This document shows, piece by piece, positions 44,904 to 53,000 of a DNA stretch of 64,000 bases. Both the position numbers and the translations under genes were made by a program. Each line of letters opens with the position of its first letter. Within the stretch, counting starts at the first letter, position 1. A model generated the notes under the pieces. It searched no databases, was not told the origin of the DNA, and saw only the letters and a list, made by a program, of their open reading frames with translations. Origin of the DNA: Bacillota bacterium (GTDB lineage: Bacteria > Bacillota > UBA4882 > UBA8346); assembly GCA_023435225.1 (NCBI GenBank), contig JAEYRX010000012.1, forward strand, positions 1 to 64,000. Reading direction: 5' to 3'.

Positions 44904-44913
44904 GGTGACTTAA

Positions 44914-45435
44914 TTGCCTAAATGGGATAATGAAGACGATACGCAATTTGGTTCCGATCCTAAACGGGGATTATTTGAAAAGTTTTTAAATATGTTTGGT
45001 TTTGAAGCTGAGGATATCGTTGAAGACGAAGAAGCAGCTACTTCGGAAACAATGTATAATAAAGATCCCCGTGATCGTGGCAAATTGGTAAGCCTGACCA
45101 ATTCCAATAAATCAATAAAAATGATTGTGATTGAGCCGGAAAGTTTTGAAGAAGTTCAGGCAATAGTCGATCATTTGAAAAATAAGCGGGCGGTAATCTT
45201 GAACCTGGAAGAGACTGAAAAGACTACCGCCCGAAGGGTAGCCGATTTTCTTGGCGGTGCTATCTATGCTTTAGAAGGCTCAATGCAACGGATTAGCGGT
45301 TCAATTTTCTTATTTACCCCGGCTCACATTGAGGTGGCAATGCCGTTACGTACTGAGCTGCGTGATAAAGAAAAAGAACGAGGTGTAAACCCCAATTTGG
45401 CTAATTCTTTTTTTCGGAACGATCGGGAACGATAA
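44914..45435 (+). CDS. sepF: Cell division protein SepF
   Basis: 173 residues. An N-terminal amphipathic helix for membrane binding (LFEKFLNMFGFEAEDI) is followed by an acidic linker and the C-terminal SepF domain (MIVIEPESFEEVQAIVDHLK, ILNLEETEKTTARRVADFLG, GGAIYALEGSMQRISGS), which binds FtsZ and shapes the division septum. The tail GVNPNLANSFF is extra. TTG 44914 follows GAGGTGA. It lies between yggS and proC, as in many Firmicutes. Confidence 0.96.
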   Translation: MPKWDNEDDTQFGSDPKRGLFEKFLNMFGFEAEDIVEDEEAATSETMYNKDPRDRGKLVSLTNSNKSIKMIVIEPESFEEVQAIVDHLKNKRAVILNLEETEKTTARRVADFLGGAIYALEGSMQRISGSIFLFTPAHIEVAMPLRTELRDKEKERGVNPNLANSFFRNDRER

Positions 45436-45447
45436 GGAGGTTAATTA

Positions 45448-46251
45448 GTGCCGACATTAGGGATTATTGGCGGAGGCGCAATGGGCTCCGCTCTTTTAAA
45501 AGGATTACTAGATAAAAAGCTCTTTAAACCCGAAGAAATCTTTGTGGCAGAGGTTGATAATAAAAAAAGGGCCCAACTAAAAGCAGACTATCGGATTCAA
45601 GTAACTGATCAACCGGCTGAATTGGCAGCTGATTGTGAAATAATAATATTGGCGGTAAAGCCCAATATGGTTGCCGGAGTCTTAAAAGATATTGCTTCTC
45701 AAGTGAGCGGCAATCTTCTGGTTCTATCAATTGCCGCCGGAATAACGTTAAATTTTATGGAAAATCAATTACCGACCGCCAGATTTGTCAGGGTAATGCC
45801 TAATACACCAGCCAGAATTGGACAGGGAGTCTCTGCTTTTGCTTTAGGATCTAATGCTACCAATAATGATGAAGAGAGCACAGCGGCTATATTTGGTTGT
45901 GTTGGCAAAGTCATTAAAGTGCCGGAGTACTTATTGGATGCGGTAACCGCTGTAAGCGGCAGCGGACCGGCTTATGTTTATTACTTTATAGAGGCGCTAA
46001 TCAATGCCGGAGTAATGGCTGGTTTAAGCAGGGGAGATGCCGCTGTTTTGGCTATGGAAACGTTTTTGGGTTCAACGGCTTTATTAAAAGAAACCGGTGC
46101 GGAACCCAACCAACTAAAAAACGAAGTTACTTCGCCGGGAGGAACTACTGCCGCGGCTTTGTTTGAACTGGAGAAAGGGGCTTGCGCCGGAACTATTATG
46201 AAAGCAGTAGCGGCAGCGGTCCAACGGGCTAAAGAATTAGGAGCGAAATAA
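45448..46251 (+). CDS. proC: Pyrroline-5-carboxylate reductase
   Basis: 267 residues. It makes proline by NAD(P)H-dependent reduction. The Rossmann motif is LGIIGGGAMGSALLKGLL (2-19), and the substrate-binding C-terminal domain has TAVSGSGPAYVYYFIEAL and EVTSPGGTTAAAL, the ProC signature. GTG 45448 has AAGGAGG seven bases upstream. It ends in a TAATG overlap with ylmH. Confidence 0.96.
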   Translation: MPTLGIIGGGAMGSALLKGLLDKKLFKPEEIFVAEVDNKKRAQLKADYRIQVTDQPAELAADCEIIILAVKPNMVAGVLKDIASQVSGNLLVLSIAAGITLNFMENQLPTARFVRVMPNTPARIGQGVSAFALGSNATNNDEESTAAIFGCVGKVIKVPEYLLDAVTAVSGSGPAYVYYFIEALINAGVMAGLSRGDAAVLAMETFLGSTALLKETGAEPNQLKNEVTSPGGTTAAALFELEKGACAGTIMKAVAAAVQRAKELGAK

Positions 46252-47039
46252 TGGGTGTTTCAAATAACTACGAACGAAACCAATCGAACGAACCAGCCAA
46301 CAAAGAATTAACGGCGCGGATAACCGAATTGGCCAAACGGTCTCTAACAGAACATGAACCGCGATGGACCGATTTTTTAGAACCGCCGGAAAGAGAAGAA
46401 GCTCAAGCAGTCCTTAGTTGGGTAACCGGAATCCGTTTTAATTCGTTTGGGGGTTACCCAAAAGCTGAACGTCGCCGGTTAGTAATGTATCCCGATTATT
46501 ATATCGTCGAAACCATCCAACCGGAGCTGGCTTTTTTAGAAATTAAAACCAATAGTCAGACTCCCTTAAGCCATCGAGATTATCTTGGTTCATTGATGGC
46601 GTTGGGACTTAAAAGGGAGAAAATCGGTGATTTGTTAATCTCCGATACCGGTTGCCAGTTAATAACGGTTCCGGAGTTGGCCGAGTACATAACTTATAAT
46701 TTGGATAAGGTCGGCGCCAATAAAGCGCTGGTTCAATCAATTGAACCCGAACAATTGAATTTGCCGGATTTGCGTCAAAAGCAAATTAAAAGCACCGTGG
46801 CTTCACTTAGGTTGGATGCTATTACCGCCCTGGGTTTTGGGGAATCCCGGACCAGGATGGCTAAAGAGATTAAGTCGGATAAGATCAAAGTAAATTGGAA
46901 ACCGGTCCAGGACCCGGATTTTCAGGTCAATCCCGGCGATGTAATATCCTTCCGGGGCCGGGGCCGGATGGTTTTTCAAGAACAGACCGGACAATCAAAA
47001 AAAGGCCGGTTGGGAGTGTTGTTGGTAAGATATTTATAA
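46251..47039 (+). CDS. ylmH: S4-domain RNA-binding protein YlmH
   Basis: 262 residues. A YlmH N-terminal part (FLEPPEREEAQAVLSWV) and a central domain (LGSLMALGLKREKIGDLL) are followed by a C-terminal S4 RNA-binding fold (ITALGFGESRTRMAKEIKSD, then KVNWKPVQDPDFQVNPGDVI). In Firmicutes it binds stalled large ribosomal subunits in a rescue pathway. ATG 46251 overlaps the proC stop. YlmG (YggT), often found between, is absent. Confidence 0.93.
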   Translation: MGVSNNYERNQSNEPANKELTARITELAKRSLTEHEPRWTDFLEPPEREEAQAVLSWVTGIRFNSFGGYPKAERRRLVMYPDYYIVETIQPELAFLEIKTNSQTPLSHRDYLGSLMALGLKREKIGDLLISDTGCQLITVPELAEYITYNLDKVGANKALVQSIEPEQLNLPDLRQKQIKSTVASLRLDAITALGFGESRTRMAKEIKSDKIKVNWKPVQDPDFQVNPGDVISFRGRGRMVFQEQTGQSKKGRLGVLLVRYL

Positions 47040-47045
47040 AGCCGT

Positions 47046-47220
47046 ATTAGTTGATAGTTGACAGTTGAAAGTTTACAGTTTAGAACATAAAAGATCAGTA
47101 ATAATGTTTTATGAAAAGACTGTTTTTTTTCCAGAGTTAGATTGTCAATTATAAATTGTAAACTGTAAACTAGACACTAGCTTTATTAACTATCAACTAT
47201 AAATTATAAACTGTCAACTG
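47046..47220. repeat. Inverted low-complexity repeat, TAGTTGACAGTT type
   Basis: The left arm (47046-47092) is TTGATAGTTGACAGTTGAAA and similar words; the right arm (47146-47220) has AACTGTAAACTAGACACTAG and AACTATCAACTATAAATT. They are complementary in style, between ylmH and divIVA. The same family occurs at 6876-7032. Confidence 0.6.
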
Positions 47221-47242
47221 ATTTTAAAGGGAGTGATTTTAC

Positions 47243-47749
47243 ATGTTGACCCCGGTTGATTTGGAAACCACTGTATTTCGACGTGGTTTAAGGGGCTACA
47301 ATACCAGGGATGTCCAGGATTTTATGGATCGAATAACCCGTGATTATGAACATTTATACCGTGAAAATATTGAATTAAAAGAAAAAACCGAAGAATTGGC
47401 TCATAAATTGTCTCAATACCAAACAATTGAGGAAACTTTGCGCAATACAATGATTTTGGCAGAGGAGACCGCCGAAGAAGCAAAAAGCGCCGCCAGACAA
47501 AAGGCGGAGTTGATTATTCGCGAAGCGGAACAACAAGCTGAGAAAATAAGGCTAAAAGTAAAAGAGGATATCCAGATTGAACTCCGCAATCTGTCCCATT
47601 TAAAAAACCAAACCGAATATTTTAAATGCCAATTTAAAAGCTTCTTAACCGGTTTACTGGAGATGGCTGAGAAACAATTGGATTTAAATGTTGTTCTGGA
47701 AAACAATGAAAACCAAGCCGCCGCCACTTCTGAAAGTGAAGAAAATTAG
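47243..47749 (+). CDS. divIVA: Cell-division initiation protein DivIVA
   Basis: 168 residues. The N-terminal lipid-binding domain (MLTPVDLETTVFRRGLRGYN, then VQDFMDRITRDYEHLYRENI) is followed by a long coiled coil with alanine-rich heptads (EETAEEAKSAARQKAELIIR, EAEQQAEKIR). DivIVA senses curved membranes and places division and polar proteins. Compared with Bacillus DivIVA it is of ordinary length. GGGAGTGA precedes ATG 47243. It closes the sepF-proC-ylmH-divIVA set. Confidence 0.95.
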   Translation: MLTPVDLETTVFRRGLRGYNTRDVQDFMDRITRDYEHLYRENIELKEKTEELAHKLSQYQTIEETLRNTMILAEETAEEAKSAARQKAELIIREAEQQAEKIRLKVKEDIQIELRNLSHLKNQTEYFKCQFKSFLTGLLEMAEKQLDLNVVLENNENQAAATSESEEN

Positions 47750-47756
47750 AAAAAGC

Positions 47757-47912
47757 GTTCATTAGTTATTAGTATATTAGTTCATTGGTTCAAAGTTTAA
47801 TGTTCAGAACTTAAAGGTTTAAAATTAAAAAGAGTTTTTAGTTCCTAGATAAAGAATTATAATTCTTGATTAAATATTTTTTTATTGTCAATTCTCAATT
47901 GCCAATTGATTT
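47757..47912. repeat. Low-complexity arms between divIVA and spmB
   Basis: A TTCATTAGTTATTAG arm (47757-47810) and a CAATTCTCAATTGCCAATTG arm (47884-47911), from two different word families, without a good mutual complement. It may contain broken or composite elements. Confidence 0.45.
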
Positions 47913-47913
47913 T

Positions 47914-48447
47914 TCATTTGCTCATCATAGCCCCGATAGCTATGGCTGTGACAAAAGCGATCATTTCTCCGGTTAATCCCATCAACAGGGTATGGCGGCT
48001 GTCTCGGATGTTTACCGAGCCAAGGTAGAGTGATAAAACATATAAAGTAGTTTCACTACAGCCTTGGATAATAGAAGCAGTAAGTCCGATGCTGGAATCC
48101 GGGCCGAATTTATTTAATAATTCGGCGGTGATTCCCAATGAGGCCGACCCCGAAAGGGGTTTTAACATACCTAGGGTTAATAAATCCGATGGAATTTGGA
48201 ATATAATTAATATCGGGTTTAGAAGATAAACAATCAAATCCAAAGCCCCGGAGGATCTGAATATTCCTACGGCTACGAAGATAGCTAGAATATAAGGAGT
48301 AAGTTTAATTGTGGTTTTTAGCCCTTCTAAGGCGCCTTGGATAAAAACTTCGTAGACCCGGACTTTTTTATGGAGTCCGAATCCTAAAATTAATAATAAT
48401 AATAAAGGGATGGCCCATTGTGAGACGGTTAGAAAAAGTGTAAACAT
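47914..48447 (-). CDS. spmB: Spore maturation protein B
   Basis: 177 residues, a membrane protein with about four or five helices. GLKTTIKLTPYILAIFVAVG, KPLSGSASLGITAELLNKFG and SIIQGCSETTLYVLSLYLGS are the conserved SpmB/nucleoside-transporter-like segments. SpmA and SpmB are needed for spore core dehydration in Bacillus. ATG 48447 overlaps the spmA stop by one base. It indicates that the organism forms spores. Confidence 0.93.
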   Translation of the reverse strand: MFTLFLTVSQWAIPLLLLLILGFGLHKKVRVYEVFIQGALEGLKTTIKLTPYILAIFVAVGIFRSSGALDLIVYLLNPILIIFQIPSDLLTLGMLKPLSGSASLGITAELLNKFGPDSSIGLTASIIQGCSETTLYVLSLYLGSVNIRDSRHTLLMGLTGEMIAFVTAIAIGAMMSK

Positions 48448-49046
48448 TATTTACTCCTTTTATTATTCCAATCATTGATTTTGAGCGCTAATAAATTTAC
48501 AATCAAACAGGTTAGAGTTCCAACTATGGTTACAATTAAAACCGGACCTAGGATTATGGCGGAGTTTTTGGAACCGGCATGAGTGCGGATAGCAATGAGA
48601 GTAGTAGGAATCAAACTTAATCCCCCAAGCACCAGCGCCAGAAAGGTACAGATTTCGTTGGATGCTTTTTCAGGATTAGGATTTACTTTTTGAAGTTCGA
48701 AGATTGTTTTTAGACCCAGAGGAGTAGCTATATTACCTAATCCTAGTAGATTAGCAGCTACAGTTAAAGAAATCAGACCGAGTAAAGATTTTTGTTTGGA
48801 AAGTGAAGGGAATAATATGGCTAAGAGGGGTTGAAATAGTTTAGCAATTATTTCATTGATCCCCGATACTTCAGCAATCTTTAAAATACCTGACCAGAAA
48901 GCAATCATACCTGCCAATCCGAAGGTAAAATGAATTGCTTTGTCGGCGCTGGAAAAGATAGTTTCGGATATCAGGGAAGTTTTACCGGCTACAATTGCCA
49001 CTGTAATTCCCATTCCTAAAAGAAATAGCCAAACCTTGTTAATCAT
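48447..49046 (-). CDS. spmA: Spore maturation protein A
   Basis: 199 residues, about five membrane helices. GMAFW-like AGMIAFWSGILKIAEVSGI and LGLGNIATPLGLKTIFELQK are family marks, and LALVLGGLSLIPTTLIAIRT is the conserved gate-like motif. It is the partner of SpmB; both are made in the mother cell or forespore during sporulation. ATG 49046 follows AGGAGGT. Its promoter region is a repeat element shared with the divergent whiA. Confidence 0.93.
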   Translation of the reverse strand: MINKVWLFLLGMGITVAIVAGKTSLISETIFSSADKAIHFTFGLAGMIAFWSGILKIAEVSGINEIIAKLFQPLLAILFPSLSKQKSLLGLISLTVAANLLGLGNIATPLGLKTIFELQKVNPNPEKASNEICTFLALVLGGLSLIPTTLIAIRTHAGSKNSAIILGPVLIVTIVGTLTCLIVNLLALKINDWNNKRSK

Positions 49047-49070
49047 ATTAATACCTCCTTTAGATCAGAC

Positions 49071-49202
49071 GATAGGCTAAAGACTAAAGACGAAAGAGTG
49101 CCAATCAAGGTTTGGTTTAGCGATTCTTTATCTCTCGTTAATGTTTTAATAATGATTAGTGGTTTTTACTTTCGCCTGTCGCCTCGCGCCTTTAGCCTAA
49201 AG
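49071..49202. repeat. Inverted low-complexity repeat, GGCTAAAGAC/GCCTTTAGCC type
   Basis: The left arm GATAGGCTAAAGACTAAAGA (49071-49090, extended to 49098) pairs in style with CTTTCGCCTGTCGCCTCGCG and CCTTTAGCCTAAAG (49169-49202). It fills the divergent space between spmA and whiA. Copies occur at 51570-51669 and 56802-56914. Confidence 0.72.
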
Positions 49203-49207
49203 TAGTT

Positions 49208-50188
49208 ATGTTCATTCTTATGAAAGGGCTTTACCAAATATTAATGGAAAAGTTTTCGCAGTTAGTCCGGGATGAGATTGTCAGATCCGAATTAAGCGAT
49301 TGCCAAGGATGTATTAAAGCTGAATTGGCAGCGATTATTCATATGTTGGGCAGTATTCATTTAGCCGGGCGACAAAAATTTTCATTGTCAATTTCCACTA
49401 TTTTCGCCGGAGTGGCCAGGAGAGCAGTCAAACTCTTAAAGAGTTCCTATAATTTGGATTCGGAACTCCGGGTAGAGCTAAGTGAGAAATTGGGGAAACA
49501 TCACCGGTATAATTTAGATATACCGACTCAAAACGGATTGACCGAGATGATTTTTGAGTTGGGAATGATGACCCGTGAACACTCTTTGGAAGGCGGTATA
49601 AGTCCCGAATTAGTTAAAGAACGGTGCTGCCGGATATCGTTTTTAAGGGGATCATTTTTAGCCGGTGGTTCAATTACCGATCCTCAAAAGAAAACTTATC
49701 ATCTGGAGATGGTTACCCAAAGTGAGGATTTTGCCAACGGGTTGGTATATTTAATAAATTTACTGGGGGTAAAAGCTAAAATATGTCAGCGAAAAGAACA
49801 TTTCTTGGTTTATTTAAAGGAAAGTGAGGCTTTAGTTAAGTTTTTGTCGCTGGTTGGAGCTCATGCCGCCGTATTAAAACTGGAAGAAGTGCGGATAGTA
49901 AAAAGCTTACGGGAAGAAGTTAACCGGCGCTTGAATTGGGAGACCGCTAATCTGGAAAAAACATTGGCGGCTGGTTTGGAGCAGGCAAAAGAGATTGAAA
50001 TATTGCTAAAGACTTCCGGACTTCAGGTATTACCGCCGAAATTACGTGAAACTGCTCAACTACGGTTGGAACATCCGGAAGCTTCATTAAAAGAATTGGG
50101 AGAATATCATTTCCCAGCCATAAGCAAATCCGCTGTTAATCACCGTTTGAGAATTATTCGGGAATATGTTAAAAAAAACACTATATAA
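49208..50188 (+). CDS. whiA: Sporulation/division regulator WhiA
   Basis: Up to 326 residues. It contains two LAGLIDADG-like folds (KAELAAIIHMLGSIHLAGRQ, and FLRGSFLAGGSITDPQKKTYHL written as FLRGSFLAGGSITDPQKKT) and a C-terminal helix-turn-helix (ELGEYHFPAISKSAVNHRL). WhiA is a DNA-binding protein for division in Firmicutes and sporulation in actinobacteria. No strong ribosome-binding site marks the start: ATG 49208, 49220 or 49244 are all possible, and homology favours 49244 (MEKFSQLVRDEIV). The usual neighbours rapZ and yvcK are missing; cggR follows. Confidence 0.9.
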   Translation: MFILMKGLYQILMEKFSQLVRDEIVRSELSDCQGCIKAELAAIIHMLGSIHLAGRQKFSLSISTIFAGVARRAVKLLKSSYNLDSELRVELSEKLGKHHRYNLDIPTQNGLTEMIFELGMMTREHSLEGGISPELVKERCCRISFLRGSFLAGGSITDPQKKTYHLEMVTQSEDFANGLVYLINLLGVKAKICQRKEHFLVYLKESEALVKFLSLVGAHAAVLKLEEVRIVKSLREEVNRRLNWETANLEKTLAAGLEQAKEIEILLKTSGLQVLPPKLRETAQLRLEHPEASLKELGEYHFPAISKSAVNHRLRIIREYVKKNTI

Positions 50189-50326
50189 GTAATGAATATA
50201 TTATATAAAGGGGTTTCATAATTGCCTTAATTAATTTTGGAAATACCGTTGCCCTTGATACCGGTAGAATACATAAGCGAGGAATGTAAACTTTATATAA
50301 AAAATTACTGCATTCTATATATTCAA

Positions 50327-50356
50327 GAAGGAATTTAATTATGTGAGTAGAATATT
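50327..50356 (+). promoter_or_regulatory. Sigma-H-like promoter upstream of cggR
   Basis: GAAGGAATT at 50327-50335, 11 bp, GTA, then GAATATT at 50350-50356. Every position fits RnAGGAwww-N11-RnnGAATww. It lies about 190 bp before cggR and 120 bp before the CggR-type operator, so transcripts from it would pass through the operator. Confidence 0.68.
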
Positions 50357-50474
50357 AAGGTGGATAAATTTGGAGTTCTACTCATAAACTATATTTGTTA
50401 AGGAAATTTTCTGCTATTAACAACAGAGTACTAGACGTAAAAAGTTTCAAATTATCTTGGATTTATATTCTAAG

Positions 50475-50500
50475 TGGGACACAAATACTTTATGCGGGAC
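50475..50500 (+). promoter_or_regulatory. CggR operator (direct repeats)
   Basis: TGGGAC at 50475-50480 and CGGGAC at 50495-50500, exactly 20 bp apart. In Bacillus subtilis the CggR operator is a pair of CGGGAC-containing direct repeats (CGGGAC-N6-TGTC) of the same period. Position is 45 bp before cggR, consistent with autoregulation by CggR, relieved by fructose-1,6-bisphosphate. Confidence 0.75.
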
Positions 50501-50544
50501 AAATTTTAGCCAACTATTGCAATTGTGTTAAAAATTAATTAATA

Positions 50545-51570
50545 ATGGATAAACTGATCTCAATTCAAAAGAGAATAGTTCCTGAAATTGTACCGCTTAT
50601 TCTTTCCCGGTATCAGATTTTGCGTGCAATCCATACTTTACAACCGGTAGGAAGACGCGCTTTGGCTGAACAATTAAGTTTTCAGGAACGGAAAATCCGT
50701 AATGAAGTTGATTTTTTAAGAGAACAAAAGCTGATTACCTGCGACCAGTCAGGAATGCAAGTAACTCCAGCCGGTGAAACCTTGCTGGAAGAGATGGAAG
50801 TGTATATCAGGAAAATTCAAGGCTTGAGTTATTTAGAACAACAGCTGTCCAAACTATTCCCAATTAAAAGGGTAATAGTGGTCGCCGGTGATGCTGACCA
50901 GGATGAATCGGTAAAAAAAGATTTGGCTCGGATTACTGCAGATTATTTGTGTAATACCTTAAAAGATAGGTCTATTTTAGCTGTTTCCGGAGGAACTACC
51001 TTGGCAGAGGTTGCCAGCGCTCTTTCATCTTCAGCAGTAAAAAGAAATATAACTGTTGTTCCAGCTAGAGGCGGTCTTGGTGAAGAGGTAGAAATTCAGG
51101 CAAATACTATAGCTGCTAATATTGCTAAAGGTTTGGGAGCAACATACCGGCTTTTACATGCCCCGGATGATCTGCGGGCCAAAACTATGCAAACTATTGC
51201 CGGCGAACCCAAAATAAAAGAATTATTAGAATTACTTAAAAAGGCTGATCTGGTTTTACATGGAATAGGATCAGCTGATGAAATGGCTAGACGCCGGGGG
51301 ATGGACCCTGAAAAAATTATGGAATTAGTACGTAAAGGAGCAGTTGGAGAAGCTTTTGGTTATTATTTCACCATAGAAGGAACAGTGGTACATTCTACTT
51401 CAAGTGTGGGTTTGCAACTTAATGAATTGGCTCTTATTGGTGAAGTAGTAGCGGTAGCCGGAGGAAGAAGTAAGGCCGCTGCCGTAAAAGCTGTATTAAC
51501 AAACGCTACCAGGGATACATTAATCATCGATGAAGGGGCGGCCCGTGGAGTAATTGAGAGTTGTCAATAG
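50545..51570 (+). CDS. cggR: Central glycolytic genes regulator CggR
   Basis: 341 residues of the SorC family. An N-terminal winged helix (PVGRRALAEQLSFQERKIRN, VDFLREQKLI) is joined to a sugar-phosphate-binding domain (AVSGGTTLAEVASALS, VVPARGGLGEEVEIQANTIA, LHGIGSADEMARRRGM). CggR represses the gap operon and is released by fructose-1,6-bisphosphate. It lies first in the gap-pgk-tpiA-gpmI-eno set, as in Bacillus. ATG 50545 has no good ribosome-binding site, which may keep its level low. Its stop codon is embedded in a repeat arm. Confidence 0.96.
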   Translation: MDKLISIQKRIVPEIVPLILSRYQILRAIHTLQPVGRRALAEQLSFQERKIRNEVDFLREQKLITCDQSGMQVTPAGETLLEEMEVYIRKIQGLSYLEQQLSKLFPIKRVIVVAGDADQDESVKKDLARITADYLCNTLKDRSILAVSGGTTLAEVASALSSSAVKRNITVVPARGGLGEEVEIQANTIAANIAKGLGATYRLLHAPDDLRAKTMQTIAGEPKIKELLELLKKADLVLHGIGSADEMARRRGMDPEKIMELVRKGAVGEAFGYYFTIEGTVVHSTSSVGLQLNELALIGEVVAVAGGRSKAAAVKAVLTNATRDTLIIDEGAARGVIESCQ

Positions 51571-51669
51571 GCTAAAGGCTAAAGGCGGGAGGCAAAAGTA
51601 TTAAAGAAGTTTACTTGGTCTTAGATTTTTGATTTTTATCTGTCGCCTTTCTCCTCACGCCTGTCGCCT
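51570..51669. repeat. Inverted low-complexity repeat, GGCTAAAGGC type, after cggR
   Basis: GGCTAAAGGCTAAAGGCGGG (51570-51589, with continuation) and TGTCGCCTTTCTCCTCACGC and CTGTCGCC (51641-51669). The arm starts at the last base of the cggR stop codon. Could form a processing hairpin between the cggR and gap messages. Confidence 0.72.
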
Positions 51670-51685
51670 GATAAAGCGGTTTTAA

Positions 51686-51699
51686 CGGTGATATCACCG
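51686..51699. promoter_or_regulatory. 14-bp perfect palindrome before gap
   Basis: CGGTGATATCACCG is a perfect palindrome. Looser inverted symmetry extends outside it (GGTTTTAA and TTTATAAAAC). It sits between the cggR-end repeat and the second copy of the 119-bp repeat, 157 bp before gap. A dimeric regulator site is plausible. Confidence 0.4.
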
Positions 51700-51711
51700 A
51701 TTTATAAAACT

Positions 51712-51830
51712 GAGGGATTTTCATAATTAATAAATCAGACACTTGAATACAATATATTGATACTATATCGGGTTTCTCACTATATATTGCATTCGAAACC
51801 TTGATTTAGGTAATTATAAAACTCCCTTAA
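51712..51830. repeat. 119-bp structured repeat, copy 2, in the gap leader
   Basis: Starts GAGGGATTTTCATAATTAA and ends ACTCCCTTAA, the same as copy 1 at 9815-9932. The inner stem pairs GAATACAATATAT with ATATATTGCATTC (one mismatch). Stem bases differ from copy 1 (GCTA versus AATA) while pairing is kept. It ends 26 bp before the gap start, so it is part of its 5' leader. Confidence 0.75.
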
Positions 51831-51855
51831 CTAAATTTAATGGAGGTATGTCAAA

Positions 51856-52920
51856 ATGGCTGTAAAAGTTGGAATTAACGGTTTTGGTAGGATCGGCAGA
51901 CTGGTCTTTAATGCACTGGTCGAAAAAGGATTATTAGGAAAATCCATTGATGTGGTTGCAGTAGTTGACGTCAGTACTGATGCTCAATACTTTGCTTACC
52001 AGCTCAAATATGATTCAGTGCAAGGCAAGTTTAAAGGCGAATTAGCAACTGCCAAGAGCAGCCCTAACGTTGAAGCAGATGATATTTTAATCGTTAATGG
52101 TCACAAGATTAAATGCGTTATGGCAACCAAGGATCCCAGCCAATTACCATGGAAAGAACTCGGTGTTGATTATGTAATCGAGTCAACCGGCCTTTTCACC
52201 GATTCTGAAAAAGCCAAAGGCCACCTTGAGGCTGGAGCTAAGAAAGTTATCATTTCCGCCCCGGGTAAAGGTGATGTCAAGACTATTGTTATGGGTGTAA
52301 ACGAAAACGAATACGATGCTGCAAAACACAATATCGTATCTAATGCTTCTTGTACCACTAACTGTTTGGCTCCATTAGTACATGTATTGTTAAAAGAAGG
52401 TATCGGAATTGAAACCGGCTTAATGACCACCATTCACTCTTATACAGCTACTCAAAAAACCGTTGACGGTCCTTCCAAGAAAGACTGGCGCGGTGGCCGG
52501 GCTGCGGCTATCAATATTATTCCTTCTACCACTGGTGCTGCCAAAGCAGTTGGCGAAGTTTTACCAGCTACTAAAGGTAAACTTACCGGTATGTCCTTCC
52601 GGGTTCCCACCCCAACCGTATCTGTGGTCGATTTAACTTTCCGTTCCGAGAAGGATACTTCTATTGATGAGATTGATTCATTAATGAAAAAGGCTTCAAC
52701 TTCTTACTTAAAAGGAGTTCTTGGTGTAGCCGATGAGGAAGTCGTTTCAACCGATTTTATTCATGACGAACGTTCATCCATTTATGATTCATTAGCAACT
52801 CTTCAAAATAACCTTAAGGGTGAGAAGAGATTCTTCAAAGTAGTTTCCTGGTACGATAACGAATGGGGTTATTCCAACCGGGTTGTTGATCTGTTAACTT
52901 ATATGGTTCAAAAGGGATAA
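51856..52920 (+). CDS. gap: Glyceraldehyde-3-phosphate dehydrogenase
   Basis: 354 residues. The NAD-binding start KVGINGFGRIGRLVFNAL and the catalytic ASCTTNC (SNASCTTNCLAP, with the active Cys at about 163) are intact. It oxidises glyceraldehyde-3-phosphate with NAD and phosphate. A ~20-residue insertion relative to shorter family members is likely in the N-terminal domain. RBS TGGAGG precedes ATG 51856. A terminator after gap means it can be produced in excess over downstream genes. Confidence 0.97.
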   Translation: MAVKVGINGFGRIGRLVFNALVEKGLLGKSIDVVAVVDVSTDAQYFAYQLKYDSVQGKFKGELATAKSSPNVEADDILIVNGHKIKCVMATKDPSQLPWKELGVDYVIESTGLFTDSEKAKGHLEAGAKKVIISAPGKGDVKTIVMGVNENEYDAAKHNIVSNASCTTNCLAPLVHVLLKEGIGIETGLMTTIHSYTATQKTVDGPSKKDWRGGRAAAINIIPSTTGAAKAVGEVLPATKGKLTGMSFRVPTPTVSVVDLTFRSEKDTSIDEIDSLMKKASTSYLKGVLGVADEEVVSTDFIHDERSSIYDSLATLQNNLKGEKRFFKVVSWYDNEWGYSNRVVDLLTYMVQKG

Positions 52921-52931
52921 CTATAATATAT

Positions 52932-52965
52932 AGAGGAATGTATTTTTTCATTCCTCTATTTTTTT
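52932..52965 (+). terminator. Terminator between gap and pgk
   Basis: AGAGGAATG and CATTCCTCT form a perfect 9-bp stem, followed by ATTTTTTT. Partial read-through into pgk (start 53001) is expected, giving gap-rich mRNA. Confidence 0.85.
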
Positions 52966-53000
52966 AAATACAGTTGGTTTAAAAAAGGAGGAGGAAAAAT

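Larger units (their letters stand above)
50189..50544. other. cggR-gap operon control region
   Basis: A 356-bp gap. A near-perfect sigma-H-like promoter lies at 50327-50356, and direct repeats matching a CggR operator lie at 50475-50500. A short protein-like string near 50225-50289 (ALDTGRIHKRGM then stop) looks like coding debris. No gene is seen. Confidence 0.6.
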
